From Zea mays (Eukaryota; Streptophyta; Magnoliopsida; Poales; Poaceae): a stretch of DNA of 64,000 bases. Positions 46,056-57,599 of this stretch are shown one piece after another. The stretch lies in the NCBI RefSeq assembly GCF_902167145.1, contig NC_050104.1, positions 95,553,849 to 95,617,848 of the forward strand, given 5' to 3'. Position 1 is the stretch's first letter; each line of letters begins with the position of its first letter. Both the position numbers and the translations under genes were made by a program. The notes beneath the pieces were generated by a model that ran no database searches, had not been told where the DNA came from, and was given only the letters and a program-made list of their open reading frames with translations.

Positions 46056-47044
46056 CAAATATCCTACCTTGATAGTAGTCTTTTCCATTCAGTTTTATTT
46101 TCTGTGTAATAAAGGACATTTTTTAAATTTCATGTAATAGTTTCGTTGTTTGCCACAAGGAAAATATATTTTCTCCACAGGCTTAAGTTGTTGAAGCTTA
46201 AAGATTTGCGATAACAAGGAGGACCTTCGAATTATCAAAAAAAATTCGAAGCAACAAAAAGTCGTTCTAAGGAACGCAGAGTAAGTTTGTTGAAGTTACA
46301 AAAAGCCGTTCCAAAGGGAGCGCAGTGTAAGTTTTCTGCTCCAAAGTCGTTCCAAAGGGAATGCAGAGCTTACAGCGAAAAATAAACGCTGATACCGCCT
46401 AAGTAAAAGGCGAAGCGCGAAAAGTCAACGCGAGTACCGCTGAAAGTAAAAGGCGAAGAAGCTCCTAAGGGAGGCTTACAGCGAAAAATAAACGCTGATT
46501 CCGCTGAAGTAAAAGGCGAAGAAGCTCCTAAGGGAGGCTTACAGCGAAAAGTCAACGCTGATTTAAAAATATTATGTGTTTTATTACAGGGATGTGCGTG
46601 TATCTTCTGAATAAATACCATTTTACATAGCATAACATCATCACATCATTTCGCATGGCATAAGCATCATACATCATGCTGCATATGGTACAAGAAGGGG
46701 ACACAATATCGATCTTCAGAAGAATGTTTTGAAAAAGGGGAAAATCATGCTAAGTCACAAGGAGATACACTATTGATCTTCGGAAGTGTAGCTTCGGAAA
46801 ATATCTTCACGAAGCTTGGATATTCTTCATCAGAACACTACGGATATTGTTGTGATAAATGAAAATTCTTCTTCACGAAGCATGAAAAGAAGGGAAGGTG
46901 TTTTTTCGTCAAAGACTAAAAAACGGTACGTATGTAAAATTTCATGCATCGTAAAGAATTGAACCATAAAAAAAGACAAGTATATTACATTCAGGATTAC
47001 AAGATATTATACATATTATATTTCAGATGTTTTTACAATAGCAC
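46056..47044. repeat. Convergent region of G: diverged tandem units and ATG/CAT-rich block
   Basis: At 46250-46560 there are repeated words such as GTTCCAAAGGGA, GAAGCTCCTAAGGGAGGCTTACAGCG and AAATAAACGCTGAT, in two to three diverged units. At 46622-46690 a CAT-rich block (GCATAACATCATCACATC) is the reverse complement of the ATG-rich blocks in B and C, as expected for the opposite orientation. Nothing like a pol gene remains. Confidence 0.7.
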
Positions 47045-50000
47045 CTAGTCTTCCCTAAGTACTACTTCCGCAGCTTCATTCAGGAGTTGATTAACAACTT
47101 GATCCATGATAGCTTCAGCCATCTTTTTAATTTCATCGTCATCTTTTGGAGGAGGGCCCGGAGACGCTTTAGTAGGATCTGAGGGAGGACAGGATACAGC
47201 TACATTGCTATTACAAATTGCGAACGAAGTTTAAAATCAAAAATTACAACACAATAAAAACCATTAGTTAATACCTATTTGCCCTTCGGGCTCTGCGCTT
47301 TTCTCAGCAGCCTCTGCTACTTTTCTAGCATCATGGATGCCCTTTTCGCTTTTTTGGATAATTTCTTGGGCCATTTCTCGACCACCATTGTCCCAGACAT
47401 CGGTGAAAAATTTTCCACCAACCATGCTAGCTTCGGCTGAAGGATCTTTTGCATCTTCGAAGGACAAGGTAGCTTCGGATTGCGCTAAAATCTTTACATG
47501 CTCGCAGCCCTTTTTCTCCAAAATGGTGGCAATCCCCCTGGCACCCGAAAAAGCACATATGTCTCCACGGCTATTTAAAATTTCCTCGAAGGCCTCAGCT
47601 TCGTGATTAATCCATTCGATGGGATCTTCGGGGTTGCCTCTTGTAAAGTTTTCTTCGCTCGAAAATGCGCCAACGCTGGCGAAGCTAGCTTTCATTTTCT
47701 TAACACACTCCATAGATTTGTCGTAGCATCTTTTCTTGGACGAACGAAGCTCTTCAACAGTTCCTTCTAAATGATTTGCCCATTGGTCGCTAAGTTCTCG
47801 CCTCGTTTCTTCGAGTATGCGTTCCTCTTTAGCTCTGGCTAGTTGTTTCCGAAGATCTTCAATTTCACGCTTCTGAGCCTCAGCTTGACCTTTAAAAGTA
47901 GCTTCGTCTTCTTTTATTCTATTTATCAATGAATGCAATATTTTATATTTTTCGAGATCTTCGTTCCTTAGTTCAATTACTTCGGAACGAAGGTTGCTCA
48001 AGGCCATAACACACCCTTCATCTTCAGCATCTTTTTGGGCCCTAAGGGCATTACTAAGTATAAGGCCCTGCAAAGAAAAATGTATGTGCGTCAATAAATT
48101 TAAGCAAACGAAAAATTTTGGTTTCAAGAAAAAAATACAAAGACCTCATTTTTTGCACCTTTAAGCTATTGTACGCCAAGCTGTCGGCCAGCTCGTTTTT
48201 CGACAACATCGAGAGCCCGTCTTCAAGTGTTGGGAATCCGAAGCTCTTGCTCATCTCCCGACAGACAGAAATCTCCTTGCTGTCAGGGAGACAATACAAG
48301 AAGTCTTCTTCTCCGCTGCCGTTGAATATCAACGTCCCCTTTGGATATTTCAGTTTTTGGGCGTAAAACTGGGCCTCTTGTTTTTCTTTTTCAGACAACT
48401 TTTTCCCCGAAGCATGCCGAACAATATAATCAAGGACGTTGGGGGATGCTTCGGGGGTAACAGCACTGATTTCTTCAACAAGAATTGGCTCCGTCATTTT
48501 TTCTTCCTCGGTTTCCAAGGAGGCTCTGAAGGCCCAGCTTCAGCCTCAGTTTGTTGCTTTGGAGCTTGAGTATCAAAAATTTCAGTTTCAGCTTCGGAAG
48601 TTTCAACAGTCTTCTTCGGAGTTGTGCTTGCGGACTTAATTGTCTCCAGAATGTCTAGCACATTGACCATTCTTTTTCTTTTTGGGGTCACTGTTGGCCC
48701 CTTCTTAATTCCTGCTACTTCAATTTCTACTGAAGGACTTAAAATTTCTGATATTTTTGATCCCTCAGTTGATCCTTTTGCTTCTTCCATCTTTTCTGTC
48801 GATGGCGCTTCGGCCATCTCTTTGGTTTCTGGAAATAAAATTTTTGGTTCCTCCAATTCTGTTGTTGTTGGCGCTTTGGCCATTTCTGCGACTTCTAGCA
48901 GCAAGGTTGGCTCTTCAGCCTCGGTACCCGAAGAGGTCTCTCCGGTGAAATCAGGCACCGAGGCTAGTTCGATATAGCGTGGCCGATGTGTGAGGACCTT
49001 TATCCTTTTTATTTTCGGTGCTGGCTCACTAGGAACAGCTGCAGCTTCTTCTTTCGCAGAAGTCGTGCCTTTTCTTTTCTGCCCTCGAATGGGATAACGA
49101 TAGTCAGGGTAGACGAACCCGATTGCGTCGAACACTCGGTTCAGTCTTTTCTTTTTCCGGCCTCCGAAGGCTGCCGACAATGCAGTATCTTCGGCCTTTG
49201 AATAAGCCCCAAGTAGTTCATCACTTACATTTTCAATGTTTTTTAGCCAGTCATCATCTGGCTCAACGAATTTATCTCCAAACTTGAAAGTATACTTCAA
49301 CCTGATAAGTCCACCTTCGTCAGCCTCCTTTATGGTCTCTTGCGGCATTTCCCATTTTTCCGTGAGCGGCCATACTCTGAAGGCAATATGCTCTTGGACC
49401 AAATCCCTCGTTCCAATAAAAGAGCAAACAACTCCGAAGGCTCTCTGGCATTCTTCGGCTGCTTCGTTCATTTCCACCTTCGGCCTTCGCAGGCCGAAGC
49501 TTTGCCAGATGGGGCGCATAATGACCTTCTTTATATCTTCTCGAGAGTTCAAATCATTTTTCACGTAAAACCATTCCGTCATCCAGTCGCCAGGCCACCT
49601 CTTGCGAAAGGTCGGCACTAGGCAGCTTGACCCAGAGCGAGAGCCGAAGCTATAGCAGCCAAAGTTGTTGTGATACTGCTCCTTACCCCAAGGTTTTGTC
49701 TCGTATAACAATTCGTGTATGTTGCAAAAACTTTTCGCGTCAGGTTCCAGACCTTGGCTTCTCGCGGCCCACACGAAGATATTCATCCTTATGATTGCTT
49801 CGGGGGTAAGTTGGTGAAGATAGACTTCAAATATTTTCAGCACCTCTACGACAAAGTTGCTCAGGGGAAATCGTAGTCCAGCTTTCAAAAAGCTTCGGTA
49901 CACTACGACTTCATTTTCTTCAGGGTTCGGACAAGTCTTTTCTCCTTCGTCGGCCCTCACAACGGACAAGTCCCGGAAATATCTTCCCCTCATGTTGACA

Positions 50001-50251
50001 AGATGATTTTCTTTGATACTTGATTTGCCGAAAACCGCATGGCTTGGTCGCCAAGGGCGATCTTCGGAGTCTTCACCACCACTATCCACATCATAACTGT
50101 CGCTGTCATCAGTATCTTCAGACAAACCTTCTAAAATCTCTTTGGTGATTTTTTCTGTATTGGTCTTCGACATTGCTATAAGAAACCCCAGGTTTTTCTC
50201 TTCAGAGAGACTCAGCTTCATCCCGGCAGCAGCCTTCTTATCTTCAGACAT
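47045..50251 (-). pseudogene. Antisense gene of element G: three exons, PF04195-like plus coiled coil, one frameshift
   Basis: The minus-strand ATG is at 50251 (MSEDKK). Exon 1 runs to 48159 and contains the PF04195-like domain (RPWRPSHAVFGKSS, LHQLTPEAIIRMNIFVW, KEQYHNNFGCYSF, RKRWPGDWMTEWFYVKNDL, GTRDLVQEHIAFRVWPL), a Lys-rich segment, a long Glu/Pro/Thr linker, then YIVRHASGKKLSEKE. Intron 1 is 48158-48068 (GTGCAA..TTGCAG). Exon 2 (48067-47275) is a coiled coil followed by DVWDNGGREMAQEI. Intron 2 is 47274-47200 (GTATTA..AATGTAG). Exon 3 (47199-47045) ends in VVNQLLNEAAEVVLRED. A single frameshift lies near 48500-48520. The total exon length (3041) is one base short of a multiple of three, so one lost base explains it. 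No other break is seen over about 1013 codons. Function unknown; convergent with gag. Confidence 0.85.
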
Positions 50252-50394
50252 CTTCGGAAACACTAAAAAACTGTTTTTAATGCCGAAGCTTAAAAACTTA
50301 AAAAGCTAAGCAAGTCTTGGTGCGCAAGAGCTAAAAATTGAGTGAGCAAGAGCAGATGGCAAGAGAGCGTACCAAATGAGCTCGCGGTATGCTC

Positions 50395-50403
50395 TTATTT
50401 ATA
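50395..50403 (-). promoter_or_regulatory. TATA box of the antisense gene of G
   Basis: TATAAATAA on the minus strand, about 150 bases upstream of the ATG at 50251 and between the gene and the 3' LTR. Same nonamer as in B. Confidence 0.78.
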
Positions 50404-50543
50404 CGCCCAGTGCGTTGAAAATTGGAAGACCCCGCTTGTCAGTGAATGTTGCTATTCTAGCAAAGGGAAGGTGTTTTTTCGGACCTTCGGCTTAAGGCCT
50501 TCGTCCATGTCGCAATCTAAATTTATTATTCTAACAAATTAAT

Positions 50544-50558
50544 ATTGCGAGGGGCTAC
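50544..50558 (+). promoter_or_regulatory. Polypurine tract of element G
   Basis: ATTGCGAGGGGCTAC directly precedes the 3' LTR. It corresponds to the GTAGCCCCTCGC tract beside the 3' LTRs of B and C on the other strand. Expected start of plus-strand DNA synthesis. Confidence 0.7.
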
Positions 50559-51227
50559 TGTTGGGGGCCTTCGGTTTCCGAAGGTCCTCAAAAACAAGAT
50601 TTAACAGTGTTTCTGGAGTATAATGTGTGAACAGGTATCTTCGGACTCGAGTCGATATCACAGTAGGAGAAGCCCAAATAATACGAAGGTTGATACAGCG
50701 CCAAAGATGTGAGCAGGAAAGCTTCGGCGTGGTAGCAGAAAAGGAAACCGACTTAAAGATGAAAAGGCTATTCAGACCTCGGTGGATTACTATAGAATTA
50801 CTACCAAATGTAAAGGGCATGGATGTAATTTTATATGGGCTGTGTCCCGTGCCTATAAATAGGTGAACAGTACCCCCGTACTGCTCACGCTGACTTGGCA
50901 TTTGCTTTTGCGTCACGCTTGTACTTTCGCCTTCTTTCAAGCCGAAGGTACATTTGTAATTTGATATTATTTCTACTTTTCTATAATAATAATATAGAAA
51001 TGAGTTGATAATAATACATAATGGTTTATGCTATCTTTTGTGTCTCATATGATTCCTTCTTCATTATTATATGTTGAATTTATGAAGGTATGTCCTTCAT
51101 AACCTTCGTCCGAAAATCATTATGTCCTAAGGGAAATAATGCTTCGAAGGACGAAGGAATTTAACGTTTAACATTTCTTGTGTTGCCTTGTTCTTAATTC
51201 ATAGCATTTGAGAACAAGTCCCCAACA
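50559..51227 (+). repeat. 3' LTR of element G (669 bp)
   Basis: Partner of 43796-44464. TATAAATAG at 50854-50862. Differences from the 5' LTR include GGTTTCC for GGCTTCC near the start, and two changes near the end (AAGGAATTTAACG, TTAACATTTC). Confidence 0.94.
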
Positions 51228-53529
51228 GAGTCTATCTTCAACGAGCCGAAGAATGACAAGCCTACCGACTTGGGCTCGAGGCACAAGCGCAAAGACGGGA
51301 AGAAGAAGAAGACAAGGCGCATCAAGGAGATCGTCTACTACGACAGCAACGAATCTTCCTCTTCCCAAAAGGATGACGACGACGACTATGAGAAAAAGAA
51401 AACGGTCAATTCGAACTTTTCTTTTGATTACTCTCGTATTCCTCAAAGTGCAAATGCTCATTTATTATCTATTCCACTTGGTAAACCTCCTCATTTTGAT
51501 GGAGAGGACTACGGATTTTGGAGTCACAAAATGCGTAGTCACTTGTTCTCTCTCCATCCTAGTATATGGGAGATTGTAGAGAGTGGAATGCACTTTGATA
51601 GTTTGGATAGTCCCATGTTCATTAATGAGCAAATTCATAAGAATGCACAAGCTACTACTGTTCTTCTAGCTTCATTGTGCAGGGATGAATATCACAAAGT
51701 GAGTGGCTTGGATAACGCCAAGCAGATCTGGGACACCCTCAAGATTTCACATGAGGGGAACGACGTCACCTTGCTCACCAAGATGGAGTTGGTGGAGGGA
51801 GAGCTTGGACGATTCACGATGATAAGGGGCGAGGAGCCGACACAAACATACAACCGGCTCAAGACCCTTATCAACAAAATAAGGAGCTACGGAAGCACAC
51901 GATGGACGGACCACGACGTCGTCCGATTGATGCTAAGGTCCTTTACCATTCTTGATCCTCATTTGGTGAATAACATTCGTGAGAATCCCAGGTACACCAA
52001 AATGTCGCCCGAAGAAATCCTTGGAAAATTCGTAAGCGGGCGAATGATGATCAAGGAAGCGAGGTACATGGACGACGCTCTAAACGGTCCAATCAATGAG
52101 CCTCAACCCGTTGCTCTCAAGGCAACAAGGAGCAAGGAGGCATTACCCAGCAGGGTAGCACAAATTGAGGCCGCCGGACTTAATGATGAAGAGATGGCCC
52201 TCATCATCAAGAGATTCAAGACAGCGCTTAAAGGTCGCAAGGGACAGCCAAGCAAGACCAAAGCCAAGGGGAAGCGCTCATGCTTCAAGTGCGGTAAGAT
52301 TGGTCATTTTATCGCTAACTGTCCCGATAATGAAAGTGACCAGGAACACGGGAGCAAGAGGGAAAAGAAGAAAAATTACAAGAAGGCCAAGGGCGAGGCA
52401 CATCTAGGAAAGGAGTGGGACTCGGATTGCTCCTCCTCCGACTCCGACAATGAAGGACTCGCCGCCACCGCCTTCAACAAGTCATCCCTCTTCCCCAACG
52501 AGCGTCACACGTGCCTTATGGCAAGGGAGAAGAAGGTATGTAGTCGAAACTCTACTTATGCTTCTTCAAGTGAGGGCGAATCTAGTGATGAGGATGAAAT
52601 AGATTATTCATGTTTATTTAAGGGCCTAGATAGAACCAAGGTAGATAAAATTAATGAATTAATTGATGCCTTGAATGATAAGAATAGGCTTTTAGAAAAA
52701 CAAGAAGATTTGTTGTATGAAGAACATGACAAATTTGTAGAAGCACAAAAATCTCATGCTTTAGAAGTTAAAAGAAATGAAATGCTTTGTTGTGAATTAT
52801 CTTCTTGCCATGAGACAATTTCTAGCTTAAGGAGCATTAATGATGATTTGAATGCTAAGATAGAAATAGCTAGTAAATCAACAACTTGTGTAGAAAATGT
52901 TGTTATTTGCAATAGATGTAAAGACTTTGATATTGATGCTTGTAGTGAACACATAGCTTCTATTGCAAAGTTAAATGATGAAATGGCTAGTCTTAATGCC
53001 CAACTTAAGGCTAGCAAAAGTGATTTTGATAAACTAAAATTTGCTAGGGATGCCTACACGATTGGTAGACACCCCTCAATTAAGGATGGGCTTGGCTTCA
53101 AGAGGGAAGCCAAGAACTTAACAAGCCATAAGGCTCCCATCTCCACCAAGGAGAAAGGGAAGGTCCCTATGGCAAGTAGTACTAAAAAGAATCATGCTTT
53201 TATGTACAATGATAGAAGACAGTCTCATAGGAGTTGTAATACTTTTGATTCACATGCCTATGACTCTTATGCTATGTATGCTTCCAGTTCTTCCTATATG
53301 CATGGTAGAGATATGCCTAGGAAAAATATTCATCATGTGCCTAGAAAGAATATTGTTCATGTCCCTAGAAAAATTATGAATGGTCCCTCTACAATTTATC
53401 ATGCTTTAAATGCTTCCTTTGCTATTTGTAGAAAGGATAGGAAGATAGTTGCTAGGAAATTAGGGGCAAAATGCAAGGGTGATAAAGCTTGCATTTGGGT
53501 CCCTAAGGAAATAGTGACTAACCTTGTAG

Positions 53530-56500
53530 GACCCAACAAGAGTTGGGTACCTAAGACCCAAGCCTAAATTTGCCTTGCAGGTTTATGCATCCGGGGGCTC
53601 AAGCTGGATTATCGATAGCGGATGCACAAACCATATGACAGGGGAGAAGAAGATGTTCACCTCCTACGTCAAGAATAAGGATTCCCAAGATTCAATCATA
53701 TTCGGTGATGGGAACCAAGGCAAGGTGAAAGGTTTAGGCAAGATTGCAATATCCAATGAGCACTCTATCTCTAATGTGTTTTTAGTTGAGTCTCTTGGAT
53801 ACAATTTACTATCTGTCAGTCAATTATGTAATATGGGATATAATTGTCTATTTACAAATGTAGATGTGTCTGTCTTTAGAAGAAGTGATGGTTCACTAGC
53901 ATTTAAGGGTGTACTAGATGGCAAACTTTATTTAGTTGATTTTGCAAAAGAGGAGGCCGGTCTAGATGCATGCTTAATCGCTAAGACTAGCATGGGCTGG
54001 CTGTGGCATCGCCGCTTAGCACATGTGGGGATGAAGAACCTTCACAAGCTTCTAAAGGGAGAACATGTGATAGGTTTAACTAACGTGCAATTCGAAAAAG
54101 ATAGACCTTGTGCAGCATGTCAAGCAGGTAAACAGGTGGGAGGAGCACATCACAGCAAGAATGTGATGACCACATCAAGGCCCCTAGAGCTGCTACATAT
54201 GGATCTCTTCGGACCCGTCGCCTATCTAAGCATAGGGGGAAGTAAGTATGGTCTAGTTATTGTTGATGACTTTTCCCACTTCACTTGGGTGTTCTTTTTG
54301 CAGGATAAGTCTGAAACTCAAGGGACCCTCAAGCGCTTCCTAAGGAGAGCTCAAAATGAGTTTGAGCTCAAGGTGAAGAAGATAAGGAGCGACAACGGGT
54401 CCGAGTTCAAGAACCTTCAAGTGGAGGAGTTCCTTGAGGAGGAAGGGATCAAGCATGAGTTCTCCGCTCCCTACACACCACAACAAAATGGTGTGGTAGA
54501 GAGGAAGAACAGGACGCTCATCGATATGGCGAGAACGATGCTTGGAGAGTTTAAGGCCCTCGAGCGTTTTTGGTCGGAAGCTGTGATCACAGCTTGCCAC
54601 GCTATCAATAGGGTCTACCTTCACCGCCTCCTCAAGAAGACATCGTATGAGCTACTAACCGGTAACAAACCCAATGTATCTTACTTTCGTGTATTTGGGA
54701 GCAAGTGCTACATTCTAGTGAAGAAGGGTAGAAATTCTAAGTTTGCTCCCAAAGCTGTAGAAGGGTTTTTGTTAGGTTATGACTCAAATACAAAGGCGTA
54801 TAGAGTCTTCAACAAATCATCGGGTTTGGTTGAAGTCTCTAGCGATGTTGTATTTGATGAGACTAATGGCTCTCCAAGAGAGCAAGTTGTTGATCTTGAT
54901 GATGTAGATGAAGAGGACGTTCCAACGGCCGCGATACGCACCATGACGATTGGAGATGTACGACCTCGGGAACAATTGGAGCAAGATCAACTGTCTTCCT
55001 CAACTATGGTGCATCCCCCAACCCAAGATGACGAACAGGTACCTCAAGTGGAGGCGCATGATCAAGGGGGAGCACAAGATGTTCAAGTTGAAGAGGAAGA
55101 AGCACCTCAGGCTCCTCCAACCCAAGTTCGAGCGATGATTCAAAGGGATCATCCCGTCGATCAAATTCTGGGTGATATTAGCAAGGGAGTAACTACTCGA
55201 TCTCGATTAGTTAATTTTTGTGAGCATTACTCTTTTGTCTCTTCTATTGAGCCCTTCAGGGTAGAAGAGGCCCTGCTAGATCCGGACTGGGTGTTGGCCA
55301 TGCAAGAGGAGCTCAACAACTTCAAGCGCAATGAAGTGTGGACACTGGTGCCTCGTCCCAAGCAAAACGTTGTGGGAACCAAGTGGGTGTTCCGCAACAA
55401 ACAGGACGAGCACGGGGTGGTGACAAGGAACAAGGCTCGACTTGTGGCAAAAGGTTATGCCCAAGTCGCAGGTTTGGACTTTGAGGAGACTTTTGCTCCT
55501 GTGGCTAGGCTAGAGTCCATTCGTATTTTGCTAGCATATGCCGCTCACCATTCTTTCAGGTTGTTCCAAATGGATGTGAAGAGCGCTTTCCTCAACGGGC
55601 CAATCAAGGAGGAGGTGTACGTGGAGCAACCCCCTGGCTTCGAGGATGAACGGTACCCCGACCATGTGTGTAAGCTCTCTAAGGCGCTCTATGGACTTAA
55701 GCAAGCCCCAAGAGCATGGTATGAATGCCTTAGAGATTTCTTAATCGCTAATGCTTTCAAGGTTGGGAAAGCCGATCCAACTCTATTCACTAAGACTTGT
55801 AACGGTGATCTTTTTGTGTGCCAAATTTATGTCGATGACATAATATTTGGTTCTACTAATAAAAAGTCTTGTGAAGAGTTTAGCAGGGTGATGACGCAGA
55901 AATTCGAGATGTCGAAGATGGGCGAGTTGAACTACTTCCTTGGGTTCCAAGTGAAGCAATTCAAGGACGGCACCTTCATCTCTCAAACGAAGTACACACA
56001 AGACTTGCTGAAGCGGTTTAGGATGAAGGATGCCAAGCCCGCAAAGACGCCGATGGGAACCGACGGACACACCGACCTCAACAAAGGTGGTAAGTCCGTT
56101 GATCAAAAAGCATACCGGTCCATGATAGGTTCTTTGCTTTATTTATGTGCTAGTAGACCGGATATTATGCTAAGCGTATGCATGTGTGCTAGATTTCAAT
56201 CCGATCCTAAGGAGTGTCACTTAGTGGCTGTGAAGCGAATCCTTAGATATTTAGTAGCTACGCCTTGCTTCGGGCTCTGGTATCCAAAGGGGTCTACCTT
56301 TGACTTGATTGGATATTCATATTCCGACTATGCTGGATGTAAGGTAGATAGGAAGAGTACATCGGGGACGTGCCAATTCTTAGGAAGGTCTCTGGTGTCA
56401 TGGAATTCTAAGAAACAAACCTCCGTTGCTCTATCCACCGCTGAGGCCGAGTATGTTGCCGCAGGACAGTGTTGCGCGCAACTACTTTGGATGAGGCAAA

Positions 56501-56781
56501 CCCTCAGGGATTTTGGCTACAATCTGAGCAAAGTCCCACTCCTATGTGATAATGAGAGTGCTATCCGCATGGCGGAAAATCCTGTTGAGCACAGCCGCAC
56601 AAAGCACATTGACATCCAGCATCACTTTTTGAGAGACCACCAGCAAAAGGGGGATATCGAAGTGTTCCATGTTAGCTCCGAGAACCAGCTAGCCGATATC
56701 TTTACCAAGCCTTTAGATGAGCAGACCTTTTGCAGGTTGCGTAGTGAGCTAAATGTCTTAGATTCGCGGAACTTGGATTGA
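53530..56781 (+). CDS. Pol of element F: protease, integrase, RT, RNase H (intact)
   Basis: The frame opens at 53530 after a TAG and overlaps the end of gag by 38 bases in the +1 frame. The recognisable protein starts at 53575. Numbering from there: retropepsin active site WIIDSGC (Asp 14), pre-integrase zinc region from about 142 ([15 protein letters not shown], then C..C), integrase Asp about 209 (HMDLFGP), Asp about 272 (RSDNGSEF) and Glu about 309 (GVVERKNRT), acidic Pro/Gln-rich linker about 440-520, RT with [11 protein letters not shown] at about 751, RNase H with [15 protein letters not shown] at about 952 and CDNESAI at about 990. All catalytic residues expected for Copia pol are present, with no stop over 1068 codons. 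How pol is expressed is not settled (see findings). Confidence 0.95.
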   Translation, partial: DPTRVGYLRPKPKFALQVYASGGSSWIIDSGCTNHMTGEKKMFTSYVKNKDSQDSIIFGDGNQGKVKGLGKIAISNEHSISNVFLVESLGYNLLSVSQLCNMGYNCLFTNVDVSVFRRSDGSLAFKGVLDGKLYLVDFAKEEAGLDACLIAKTSMGWLWHRRLAHVGMKNLHKLLKGEHVIGLTNVQFEKDRPCAACQAGKQVGGAHHSKNVMTTSRPLELLHMDLFGPVAYLSIGGSKYGLVIVDDFSHFTWVFFLQDKSETQGTLKRFLRRAQNEFELKVKKIRSDNGSEFKNLQVEEFLEEEGIKHEFSAPYTPQQNGVVERKNRTLIDMARTMLGEFKALERFWSEAVITACHAINRVYLHRLLKKTSYELLTGNKPNVSYFRVFGSKCYILVKKGRNSKFAPKAVEGFLLGYDSNTKAYRVFNKSSGLVEVSSDVVFDETNGSPREQVVDLDDVDEEDVPTAAIRTMTIGDVRPREQLEQDQLSSSTMVHPPTQDDEQVPQVEAHDQGGAQDVQVEEEEAPQAPPTQVRAMIQRDHPVDQILGDISKGVTTRSRLVNFCEHYSFVSSIEPFRVEEALLDPDWVLAMQEELNNFKRNEVWTLVPRPKQNVVGTKWVFRNKQDEHGVVTRNKARLVAKGYAQVAGLDFEETFAPVARLESIRILLAYAAHHSFRLFQMDVKSAFLNGPIKEEVYVEQPPGFEDERYPDHVCKLSKALYGLKQAPRAWYECLRDFLIANAFKVGKADPTLFTKTCNGDLFVCQIYVDDIIFGSTNKKSCEEFSRVMTQKFEMSKMGELNYFLGFQVKQFKDGTFISQTKYTQDLLKRFRMKDAKPAKTPMGTDGHTDLNKGGKSVDQKAYRSMIGSLLYLCASRPDIMLSVCMCARFQSDPKECHLVAVKRILRYLVATPCFGLWYPKGSTFDLIGYSYSDYAGCKVDRKSTSGTCQFLGRSLVSWNSKKQTSVALSTAEAEYVAAGQCCAQLLWMRQTLRDFGYNLSKVPLLCDNESAIRMAENPVEHSRTKHIDIQHHFLRDHQQKGDIEVFHVSSENQLADIFTKPLDEQTFCRLRSELNVLDSRNLD

Positions 56782-57599
56782 TTTATAGCATACATGTGTT
56801 TATGCCTTTGATCATGTTCCCTATGCATTTTGTTGCTTACTTATGGTGCTCAAGTTGTACAAACACTCCCCGGACTTCACAAGTCCTTTTTGCAAGTGAT
56901 GCACATATTTAGGGGGAGCTGTGCTACAACTTGACCCTTTGAGACTAACCATGTGCTTGAGTTTGCTTGTTTTAGTCTCAAAGGAGGTTTGAAAGGGAAA
57001 AGGTGGACTTGGACCATGCAAGACTTCCACTGCACTCCGATGAAAAGAGTAACTTTTCCAAGTTCATCTTTATACTCTTATTGCCTTTGTATTCTTATTT
57101 GAAGATTTTGGTGAGGCAATGGGGTTAAAGGGCCAAGATTGATCCCGTTTTGGTGTTTGATGCCAAAGGGGGAGAAAATAAAGGCCAAAGCGATAAATGG
57201 ATCAACTACCACTTGAGAGATTTTGAAAATAATAGAATAAAGCTTCTGGTTTGTCAATAAAGCTTTTGGTTTGTCAAAACTCTTTTATTGTCTCTCTTGT
57301 CAAAAGTTGGCTTCTAGTGGGGAGAAGTGTTGATTATGGGAAAAAGGGGAGTTTTTGAAATCCTTGATCAATTTCTCTTGGAATGACTCTCTTTATGTCT
57401 TAACATGTATTAACATGTGTGTTTGACTTAGAGATAGAAATTTGAGTTCGATTTGCAAAAACAAACCAAGTGGTGGCAAAGAATGATCCATATATGCCAA
57501 ATCTGATTCAAAACAAATTTGAGTTTTATTTGAAGTGATTTTGCACTTATTCTACTTGCTTTATGTTATGTTGGCATAAATCACCAAAAAGGGGGAGAT
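56782..57599 (+). other. 3' non-coding region of F with multiple polypurine tracts
   Basis: G-rich purine tracts lie at 56910-56918 (TAGGGGGAG), 57163-57177 (CCAAAGGGGGAGAAA), 57337-57351 (GGGAAAAAGGGGAG) and 57586-57599 (AAAAAGGGGGAGAT). The last adjoins the 3' LTR and is the functional candidate. This multiplied-tract layout is described for Sireviruses. No envelope-like ORF is seen. Confidence 0.8.

Larger units (their letters stand above)
43796..51227 (+). mobile_element. Element G: pol-less zeon-like Gypsy element nested in F gag
   Basis: LTRs at 43796-44464 and 50559-51227 are both 669 bp, with a perfect duplication gagtc at 43791-43795 and 51228-51232. Total 7432 bp. Plus-strand gag is at 44539-46055 and the minus-strand antisense gene at 50251-47045. 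No protease, RT, RNase H or integrase exists anywhere inside. Size, LTR length and gag-only sense coding agree with my memory of maize Zeon-1 (about 7.3 kb, 0.65-kb LTRs). Mobilisation would need pol from a relative such as cinful (inference). Confidence 0.93.
43746..53567 (+). pseudogene. Gag of element F, open but split by element G
   Basis: The ATG at 43746 (MDPKGKGMVVDNNEKES) is cut after 50 bases by G. The frame continues exactly after the duplicated gagtc at 51233, so the coding sequence was 794 codons plus stop before insertion. The order is: Lys/Asp-rich N-terminus, capsid region (SIPLGKPPHFDGEDYGFWSH, GNDVTLLTKMELVEGELGRF), CCHC knuckle CFKCGKIGHFIANC near 52290, then a long coiled coil (about 52620-53060) and a basic tail ending SWVPKTQA. 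The only break is the nested element. The large Gag with a coiled coil is typical of Sireviruses. Confidence 0.92.

Noticed and set aside
45591..46088. A 165-codon minus-strand ORF opposite gag of G
   Set aside because: It mirrors the Pro/Gln-rich coding strand of gag, and its composition is explained by that.
56782..57599. Possible envelope-like gene after pol of F
   Set aside because: Some Sireviruses have one, but no ORF over about 70 codons is found. The region is explained by polypurine tracts.
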